This document shows, in pieces, positions 56,305 to 64,000 of a stretch of 64,000 bases of DNA. Position 1 is the first letter of the stretch, and the number at the start of each line of letters is the position of its first letter. The DNA lies in assembly GCA_000507305.1 (NCBI GenBank), contig DF239140.1:234341-298340 (forward strand). Direction: 5' to 3'. Source of the stretch: Breviolum minutum Mf 1.05b.01. Its lineage: Eukaryota > Sar > Dinophyceae > Suessiales > Symbiodiniaceae. The notes under the pieces were generated by a model. It was not told the origin of the DNA. It saw only the letters and a program-made list of their open reading frames with translations, and did no database searches. A program made the position numbers and the translations under genes.

Positions 56305-59300
56305 TTATGCAAATTTGTCAAAACTTCTCTTTTTCCTCTCCACGTCAGCCGCAGCGAATTGTGCCACCAGCGAACCCACTGCACGAATGCCTGCATCCGG
56401 ATGTCCCGCCAGCGCCCAATCCGGCAAGGCCGAGGCATCAGCGACATAGAGGTCTTCCACTCCCCTCACTCGCAACTGATGATCGAGCACCGCTCCGATA
56501 CGTGCCGAGCCGAAGGGATGCTGCCAGAGTCCCAAGTGCTGCGCACAGTACTGGCCACCAAAACCATCCTTCATCAAAGAGTCCAAGGGCGGATCAAAAT
56601 CTGGACTTGGAAAAGCTTGGACCAAGAGTTGATACACTTCCTCGGCCAATTTCACTTCACCAAACCGGCAGAACAAAATGAGCCCAAACAAAAAGGTCTC
56701 CATTCAAAAGGAAATAACGTCCCTTTTTTCGATATCCATCCATCTCTTCGTGAAAAAAAAAAAGTGCAGAAAAAGCAGCTAAAACACGTCCAAGCTTCTC
56801 GCAAGCCACGGAGTAATGTCCAGGCACTTGCACCTTCTCCAATGAAGGGATTGTTCAGGATTGCTGGCGGCTCCCTCACATCTGCAGATCGTACCACTAC
56901 GCGTCCACTTTTCATGTCACTGAGCAGTAAGATCCTTGGGTTTTCGATGTACTGCGCGAACGCCAACAACGGCAGGATAAAGAAAGGCTCATTTCATTCC
57001 TTCGCTACTTTTGCTTGAAAAACTCCACTAAAAAAACGTCTGCTCGTACTTATTAAAAAAAACGGATAGGTTCAAACCTCATCTGAGCATCAAATAGCCC
57101 TTGAGCTCGAGTAGCTGTTGTGATCTACATCGTGGAATCAACTGCAACTCAAAAGTTCTGCTGGGACGACTGAAGTTGGCTCCATAAAAAGCATATAAGC
57201 TACCTTCCTCACTACAACTCCACGGTGCTGGAAAACGGAGGCGAAGACGAAATGGAAGATAGGGATGATCTTGCAGATTTGCACCCACCTCAGGGCTTGA
57301 AACTCGAAGTTGAATGCCCAATCGTTGCAAGTCCTTTGGATGCCCAATGCCCGAGCGCAGCAAAATCATGGGTGTTTGCAAGGCGCCAGCACTCAACACC
57401 ACACCATGACGGCCAAAGATCTTGGAATTTGGGGAGCTGCCAGCCACTTCAACACCTACAGCTTTGCCATTCTCAAAGATCACTTGATCCACATGGGCAT
57501 GCCTTAGCACCTGTGCTTTGCCGTCGCTATTTGTGCAATGAAATGCAGAGAGCCCTTTGGATCCTCCCTTGCACTTGGCAATCTTTTGCACAGGACCAAT
57601 GCCATGCTTGAAAGACATGGAAGCATTGCTCCGATAGGGAACACCTGCCGCAACAAAGCCTTTCAGTACAGTTTCTTGCCACGAGCCAGCTATCGGTATC
57701 GCGTCCGATACCAGGGACAACTCCGATTCAACATCCTCGTAAGCGGCAGAAACCATCTTGCTTGAAAAAGGCAAGGGCGTGCGAGTATAAATTCGTCCAT
57801 TGACCATCGAGCTACCCCCCAATCCTCTTCCATGAATGAGTTGAGTGCTGCGTGTCACATCCCCTAAAGTCCATTCCACAGTGTTAACGAACCAATGATC
57901 AACTTGGTCAGGAGAGGATGGATTGGGATGAACCTCCGTAGATATGAAGCCTTCTCCTCCTGACTCCACCAATACAACCACAAACCCCTTGGAAGCTAAT
58001 CTGGAGGCTGCCACACTCCCTGCAGACCCCGCACCCACCACCACAAAATCTGCAAAATTCTTCACTGTCACACTTCCACTGTTGAAAAGTGAGAAGTCTT
58101 CCCCTGGAGGAAGGCAACACGTCATGAAAGTGGCCGTCGGACTGGTCCAGCAGCTTGAAAGACCTTCAGGACCAAAGGCTGGATCGCAACAGAGATCCGG
58201 TCTTTGCCAGGGACCCCAACACTGCTGCCGTTGACGGAACCCCCCAAAATGAAACTGCTCCACACCTCCAAAAAGATTCAAATGAGCATGTGAGGGAGGT
58301 ACAGGTCCTCCAAAATCACCAGTAGCAACACCTGGAACATATATCCAACGTGGATCTGGATGAATCGTGCGATGTGGATTCTCCATTTTGGACATGGTTA
58401 ATAGAGTCTCCTCTGACAAAGCCTTTTGGCAGCATGCCAAATTCTCTTCCATGTGCTTCTTGCTGCGTGCGGAGGGAAGTACGGCTACCCCTTGGCTTAC
58501 AGCCCAGTTCAAAAGCAGCTGAGCCGATGTCAACTTCTCTTGCTCCGCCAGCTTTTTGAGTCGGGGATCCTCCAACCAACTTGATCCAGCGCCTTCCAAT
58601 TTTGACATGCAACTAACATGACCAGTTTCACAAAGGGCACCCGAAAAAACTGGAATTCAATTTTGACCTCTCATGTTTTTTTTGAGGGGGAAACCATTTC
58701 CTTTGTTTGGAGGTTTTTTTAACTTCAACCACCACCACGGCTTTCGGTCTGATTCTTGCCTCCCAAACTGCTATAGGCCACCAATTGCACGTTTCGATCC
58801 TTGCACCATTGCAGAAGGTCAACGCGATTCCACCAGGGATGAAATTCAATCTGCAAGACATCCGGCACCCCATCCATTTCTTCCAAATGAGGCAACTCGT
58901 AGTTTGATACACCAATCCTCTGCATAGCAGTGGCATAGCCACATAGAGCGGCTAACAACAAAAAATGGGCCCCAAAAAAAACTTCCAAAGAAGTTGACAT
59001 GACAGCAAAACCTTATTCTATGTTAGAAAATACAAATTTGGTGTCCCATACCTTAGGATATTCCCAAGTAGCAATGAAAGTGAAGGTGAATAGAGATCCC
59101 CTACGCCTTTCTCAAACAAAAACATAACAACCATCCTTGTGGTCATTGAAATCCTGTGGGGGAGCCTTCAATAAATAATTTTCAACTTCTCGTTGAGCCG
59201 CCATTGGACCATCCCAACGGCCTTGGCATGACGCAACGCAGCCCAGCTTTCCTGACGGCATTGCGACCAGTCGGCCGCTGCATCGCCACGGTCCAGGACA

Positions 59301-60103
59301 CATGCAGGGTCCGTGGAGCGTTTTCGCCAGCTGCGACCCGGCCAGTGAATCAGAATACAATCCAACTTGGACCTCCAAGGTGAAACGAAAAAGCAAACCA
59401 ACCAAAATAACTCCCCGGTAGTTGATTGGATATCTTTACTGTAGCTTTCTGACGGACAAAATTTCTGTAGTATATTTTAATCAATGAAAAATTGATTGGA
59501 AAAAGGAAATTGAGAATATAGATTACAAATAGATACAGTATGTTATTCTGCAAACGTTTCCATTGCCCACCAAGGATGGTTCGCATTTTGTGTTCAAAGC
59601 AAGTCGACCCAACACCAAGTGAGGAACGGACGACACGCAAAGGGGCACCATCTCGAAGTCAAACAAAGTTTTTTGAAGTGATTTTTGGTTGCTTGGAATC
59701 GTTTCCAATTAGACAAAACTTCCCTTTGAAAGGAAAAAAAACTAAACTCCTGGTGGCCTTTCCCCCCCAGCCTCTCAGATGGCAACATCGTCTTCTGAAC
59801 CTCTTTGATGGCTTCTAAAGTTTCTTGAAAACCCATCCGTTCTGGTGGGATCTTCGTGGAGATAAAGATCTCCAAGTTTTGGTTTCCACTTTCAAGACCT
59901 TGACGCACACCCTCATCATTGTAGTACATCATGGCAGCATCCAAGGCCCTTCCACCAACCTCCAACCAGGTTTTCACAGCGGTTCGAGCTACCGTTGGAT
60001 CAGCATTCAGATTGCCAGCGAGACCCAGGGAGATCCAAGGGAAGTCAAGGCTGTACACCAGGGCCAACAGATCAAAGAACAACCAGCAAGCTATTGTAGC
60101 CAT
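56305..60103 (-). CDS. aldo/keto reductase - GMC oxidoreductase fusion, multi-exon
   Basis: Exon 1 (59772-60103) starts with a hydrophobic segment (MATIACWLFFDLLALVYSLD), then ISLGLAGNL, RALDAAMMYYNDEGVRQGL and IFISTK: the Asp/Tyr and Lys of the aldo/keto reductase (AKR) tetrad. Exon 2 (59210-59372) gives LDCILIHWPG (the His). Exon 3 (58760-58919) gives RIGVSNYELPHLEEMDG and LQIEFHPWW. Exon 4 (from 58592) has SAQLLLNWAVSQGVAVLPSA. With no stop it runs, after a ~110-residue Cys/Trp-containing linker, into FAD-binding FVVVGAGSAGSVAASRLAS, HGRGLGGSSMVNGRIYTR and LSAGALQTPMILLRSGIG of a GMC oxidoreductase. Exons near 56788-56987 and 56305-56690 supply its C-terminal domain, with catalytic-type His in WQHPFGSARIG and AGHPDAG. 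Donors of exons 1 and 3 are GC; phases agree for exons 1-4. Likely substrates are alcohols, aldehydes or sugars, unproven. About 1000 residues. Confidence 0.85.
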
Positions 60104-60700
60104 CAGCTACATTTCAATAGCGGACGACATTCAAATGGACAAAAGTAGGGACATGGCACATTGACTTCAATGATTGTGCGAAATATCATCATGTTTTGCA
60201 GTGACATTGGGATGCTTCTGATGCAAGAACAGCACCTCCAAAATCCTTTCAAGTGCAATTATTCCTGATTATTCCTGCAAAATTCGATTCATAAAAGCTT
60301 CATTGTGACGTTGGCCTGCTTTGAGCTGAAACATTCTTATACATGGAGTCAAAGTCTCAAATTTTTGTCACTTCCACCTTTGCTGTTTGATCGGGTCAAA
60401 AGCAAACTCAAAACTGTAAAACTTTGCGACGACACACAATAGATACAGGGAACCGACCGAAGCACTGAAAACACAATTACATGATAGAATCTTCGAAGTC
60501 AAAACTCCTAGATTTGCCCATGCTATCAGTAAAGCAGCTTAAGAATGTCTGACCAAAATTCCATTTGAACAAAAGAAGTCTTACATTTGAGAGGAAACAT
60601 GGGAACTGATCCAGAGGATACAGGAAACAAGGGAAAAACACCTGACCCTGTGAAGAGGCAAGCAAAGTTCGACGTGGAGACTTCTCCACGGATGGAGGAC
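60104..60700. other. 5' flank of the fusion gene, no gene
   Basis: No supported frame or element before the retrotransposon remnant. Confidence 0.35.
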
Positions 60701-61130
60701 TGGACGAGACCACACAGCAAATGGGCGGGAAGTTGAGGAAAAAAGTGTTCACACCATTTTTTTACAAAATGAAAGACATCCACGGAAGGCCAGAGACACT
60801 TGACAAAAAGGTGGATGCACTCGCAGAATATCTAGAAAAGGTTCATTGGGCACAGATCAAAGACTAAGTGGAAGAACAAAGAGACAAAACACTGGGCAGG
60901 TTCAATTACACCAGAAAAAGTTCAACAGATTGTGAAGACACTGAAGACAAATGAAGCCCTTGAACCAAACGGAATGGTTACTGGACTTCATAAATACCTT
61001 GATGAAAATAATAGTACAAACTTGGCTCAAATATTGAACCTAATGTGGGCCGAAGGAAAATAGGGAATATACGCACTGACTTTACAAGCTGATACGGTAT
61101 CTATTTACAAGAAAACACAAAAGAAACGTG
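60700..61130 (+). pseudogene. LINE-type (non-LTR) reverse transcriptase remnant
   Basis: On the plus strand the translation resembles the start of a LINE reverse transcriptase: KDIHGRPETLDKKVDALAEY and LEKVHWAQIKD, stop, then ITPEKVQQIVKTLKTNEALE-PNGMVTG (the usual K-x-N-K-x-P-G-x-D-G block with A-L-E-P-N replacing A-P-G-P-D), NLAQILNLMWAEGK, stop, and TLQADTVSIYKK where active elements have the ...A-x-V-x-x-I-Y-K-K-G block. In-frame stops follow KD and EGK, and the catalytic YADD region is missing. A decayed, incomplete copy lying opposite to the surrounding genes. Confidence 0.75.
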
Positions 61131-61877
61131 GAATTCCCACAAAATGGTAAACCAATTTTTTCATTGATTTTTTTTTCTGGCGTCAGAGCTGAACGAGCAC
61201 GAAGCATTGTCGGTCAATGTACAAACTCTCATCGCTATGAATGAGGGACAAACAAAGATGTTAGAACGGGGAAAAACCAGCTAATGTCACAAACAGGTCT
61301 TTGTTTAATTCGCTTAGAAATCGCAGTTAATGACAAAAGAAAGTAGATCCTTGATTTTTTTGTCTGCCTGCGGCATGGCTCAACGAAACGTAACTCAATG
61401 TGCAGCGACCCAACGGTAACTTGGAGTAACCGCATCAACGGAAGTTCTAATGAAGGCTCGAAACAGAGAGCACGCATATAGATCGACCCTAAACACGGTT
61501 TTTGGACGGATGGAAAGGAGGTTGGCAAGTGTGTATAAATTGAGTCGCTTGTTTGAGTTAGCATGCGATCAATGGTTCTTGAATTTGCAAGTGCAATCAT
61601 GGAATACTTTTCGAAGAGACAAGAACATTGATTGAGAGGATACATGACATGAAAGTCACAAACACAATAGGATAACACCTCGACCCCACTGGACTGCAAG
61701 CATTGCGACTCTTGCACTACACCATTTTTGTGCTGTCTTTGGCCTCAGAGGATCGTGAGACCCAGTATTCCATCTTGTGAAAGCTTCGGTAATAGCCAAC
61801 AACGGAGACACCTAGCTACCAGCAAGTGGATAAAGGCAACAGCGCCCAGTCCACCTGACAAAACTCGCTAGTGAGTG
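61131..61877. other. no gene supported
   Basis: A 160-codon minus-strand frame (61235-61717) lacks protein-like features. If the spliced-leader relic at 61878 marks a retroposed transcript, this stretch would be its body. An 18-codon frame MEYWVSRSSEAKDSTKMV starts near 61780. Confidence 0.3.
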
Positions 61878-61898
61878 CTTGAGCCAAAAGGCTACGGA
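61878..61898 (-). other. relic of the dinoflagellate spliced leader
   Basis: On the plus strand CTTGAGCCAAAAGGCTACGGA is the reverse complement of the conserved 22-nt dinoflagellate spliced leader with one base missing (the A of CCATTTT). The leader is followed (minus strand, towards lower coordinates) by CACTCAC, not GT, so this is not a spliced-leader RNA gene, whose exon would be followed by a splice donor. It is what remains when a trans-spliced mRNA is copied back into the genome. Confidence 0.8.
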
Positions 61899-63397
61899 AG
61901 AAGAAATCTTAACTAAGGCAGACTTTAAAAGGCCTTGGGGAGGAACTTCCGACGATCGGAAGTTGGATCCTTGCAAAACTTGCGGAACGCAGACGAACTT
62001 CTTCGAATCAATCTGATCGCCAGGACAACTCCTCAGATTCAGACACTGCCAACTTGAAGTCACTTCTTCGGTTCACAACTCATTTGCTGGTCTCTGCATG
62101 TGGTTTTGATGCAAGGTGAAAGTGAGCACAAACATGTCGTTATGAAGAACCTCAGTTTGTGTGCAAACTCAATACTTGCGTCATACGTCCTTGAATGCGT
62201 GCTCTTGTCACGGTATTCAATTGCTGCTTTGCGCCAAATGCACGGTCGATGACTTGATTCCGCAAAAATTCTCTTCTTTAATTCGATTTTGGAGAATTAA
62301 CTTTTTTTTTGGGCTTGTTGCTGCATGACTTTACGTTACTGACAAGTCGCCCTTCTGTCAGCTACAATTGGGTGAAAATGTCGTCAAAGCACCAGATATA
62401 CAAAAACACCATCCACGGATAAAAGTGAATTGCTGCATGGCCTTTGCTAGATTTTTTTTGTGCCTTTGCCGTGCGCCGCGCTCGAGGCTCAGACGGTCAT
62501 AAAAACGTTTTATCTTTGATTGGCTATTCCCACATGTTGGAGAATAGGTGACAAGAAAAGCTAGGTGTGTTGCGTGTGTCGGCAAAAACAAAAAATCTCT
62601 GGTGCTCCTGTCACCCCTTTGCTAGAAATGCAAGGCAGAAAGAGTGTGAGACTCCACACATCGAGACCTGAGAAGAATTTTTCCTATTGCCGTGCGAGCT
62701 CAAGGCATGGACGGTCAACTGATTTCAAGCTGTTGGAGAACAGGTGAACGATACCAAAAAAGACAAAAAAGTGTCGCAAGGACTTTGCCCAAACAGCTCG
62801 AACATCGCACTTTTACGACACAAAATTTGCCATGAAATTGCTGCGACATCAGCGAGAAGTGGAGTCATCTGCTAGGCCTGCCTGTGACAGAATTTTTCGC
62901 ACTCCAGATTGCCAGGTTAATGGCCTTGACTTGAGCCTGCCGCTGCTGCCAGAGTATTTTTTTGCTGCATTCTCGGGCGAGTACAAGACATGGTCGGTCA
63001 ACTGGAAATTCGAGTAGGATTGAAAGCTAATTAGAAGCAGAAGATTCCCTGGAAGCGAGAAAATAAAACAACAAAACACCAACACACACCCTCCAACAAG
63101 CACGAAACAACAGCACCACAACCAGGGAGATTCGCAAAACTAAGTGAGACAAGGTGAAACAAAACGCGCCCCTCTCAGCCCCTCCACGCCATCCATTGTT
63201 CAGATGTCAGCCATATCTACATCTGCACTTATCCTCAGGCGGGTCCCTAACGTCCAGCTTCAGACAACGTCGCTTGAGTTGATAAGCGCCCTCTCCATTT
63301 GCTGCTGCCAGGAGTGAAAATTGTGGGGCTGCATTTGGTAAGACTAATAGCAGCCCCTCAATGGTCTTGACAGGACCTGCCATAATTTTTTTTTTTG
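61899..63397. repeat. non-coding; degenerate repeats at 62460-63020
   Basis: Three loosely similar blocks end in a common pattern: GGCTCAGACGGTCAT (62490), GGCATGGACGGTCAACTG (62700) and GACATGGTCGGTCAACTG (62985). Each is preceded by a GTGCG/GGGCGAG stretch, and in the first two a TTGGAGAA.AGGTGA block follows. Spacing about 210-290 bp. Origin unknown. No gene. Confidence 0.45.
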
Positions 63398-63434
63398 TCC
63401 GTAACCCCTTTGGCTCAAGCTGTCTCGGCTCAAA
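63398..63434 (+). other. probable degraded spliced-leader relic, possibly double
   Basis: TCCGTAACCCCTTTGGCTCAAG occupies the place of the 22-nt leader with three mismatches, same length and same 11-base 3' end (TTTGGCTCAAG). The next 15 bases, CTGTCTCGGCTCAAA, match the last 15 of the leader at about ten positions. A full leader directly followed by a partial one is the pattern left by two rounds of trans-splicing and retroposition. A T-run (63385-63396) precedes it. The second half is weak. Confidence 0.5.
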
Positions 63435-63613
63435 AACCCAAGTATTCGAACACTACAAACGTAGTTAGTAGAAGAAAGGGTTTAGGTCCGGCTGCGCGTA
63501 GGGTGGTCTCCTCTCTGACCAAGTTTTTCCTTTAATCGGTCTCTCTTTCTCCACTTCTTCGTTTGAACTCCCATCTTCCACTCTTCATTCTCATTTTTTC
63601 CTCCTACTTATCT

Positions 63614-63992
63614 AAGATTCTGCGTGGACATATTGTTCCGCACTCTTCTAGATCTCACCACCTTTATTGTTTAACATTACCAATCCTCGATCACACCTTT
63701 CTCTTTCAACCACTAAAAGAAACTGCACACTCTTTCTCATATTACCTTTTAAAAAAAAAATAAATAAAAATACGCTTTTCACTCTTACTTTTGATCTTCG
63801 TCCCTTGATTTTCATTCAAGACCCTGCGTGGGCATATTGTTCCGCACGGTCTTGTTGTTTATCAATTGATTCTTTAATTGGTTGTTTAATTATCTCCAAT
63901 TATATTTTCTCCAACTACTTCTTTGATCCCTTAATTTTATATATAGGTTTTATCTAGGACTCTGCGTGGACATATTGTTCCGCACAGTCTTG
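63614..63992. repeat. three dispersed copies of a hairpin-forming motif
   Basis: The core CTGCGTGG(A/G)CATATTG followed by TTCCGCAC occurs at about 63621-63644, 63824-63847 and 63961-63985. In copies 2 and 3 the flanks pair: AAGACC with GGTCTT, and AGGACT with AGTCTT, extending the CTGCG/CGCAC stem with one conserved C-C mismatch. The change C-G to T-A between copies keeps the pairing. Copy 1 pairs only in the inner stem. Spacing about 203 and 138 bp. The surrounding 63.5-64 kb is pyrimidine-rich and unlike the rest of the window. Confidence 0.6.
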
Positions 63993-64000
63993 GAGTAATT

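Noticed and set aside
1-64000. tRNA, rRNA or CRISPR features
   Set aside because: I looked for cloverleaf boxes, rRNA cores and regular spacer arrays by eye and found none convincing; a covariance-model search would be needed to exclude small RNA genes.

Overview
This window is nuclear DNA of a eukaryote, most likely a dinoflagellate close to the Symbiodiniaceae. The grounds are: (1) near-perfect remnants of the conserved dinoflagellate spliced leader in the genomic DNA (61878-61898, minus strand; a weaker one at 63398-63434); (2) many small exons whose reading frames join only through GT-AG introns plus GC- and GA- 5' splice sites, which are common in this group; (3) a 22-residue FNIP-type repeat protein with an N-terminal ubiquitin-like domain, a familiar dinoflagellate architecture; (4) two nearly identical tandem intronless genes for ribosomal protein eS9/uS4; (5) every gene called with confidence lies on the minus strand, as in the long one-way gene clusters of these algae. 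The species cannot be fixed from this window.

Layout. 0-5.4 kb: repeats and little coding. It holds foldback elements, copy 1 of a ~1.3 kb segmental duplication (second copy at ~28.8-30.3 kb), and a short direct repeat. 5.4-7.5 kb: a FNIP-repeat gene interrupted by a 679-bp assembly gap and flanked by ~240-bp direct repeats. 8.5-32 kb: a string of small, mostly minus-strand candidate genes recognised only as exons with matching splice phases (some membrane or coiled-coil proteins, most unassigned), mixed with short foldback elements. 33.8-38.5 kb: the best multi-exon model in the window, a secreted protein with about five copies of a ~75-residue cysteine-rich repeat that I cannot match to a known family. 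39.4-41.7 kb: a three-exon protein with an ATP-grasp-like C-terminal exon. 44.9-46.5 kb: the two ribosomal protein genes. 48.2-50.3 kb: an intronless 690-residue protein with two GT-A-like glycosyltransferase domains. 52.4-55.7 kb: a cluster of small exons and a short secreted acidic protein. 56.3-60.1 kb: a multi-exon gene that fuses an aldo/keto reductase to a GMC-type FAD oxidoreductase behind an N-terminal hydrophobic segment. 60.7-61.1 kb: a decayed LINE-type reverse transcriptase on the plus strand. 61.9-64.0 kb: spliced-leader relics, degenerate repeats, and three copies of a short hairpin-forming motif.

The genes show no shared pathway. Neighbourhood here reflects one-way clustering and repeat insertion, not operons. 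Two foldback families are prominent: family A (TA-ACTCCCT-type ends, ~110-130 bp, four copies) and family B (ends like CTGTTGATGGAAGAAATC, ~100-120 bp, four copies and one minimal copy), some of them inside introns. Exon limits are hand-made from splice-site phase and are approximate. Functions are stated only where motifs are visible.
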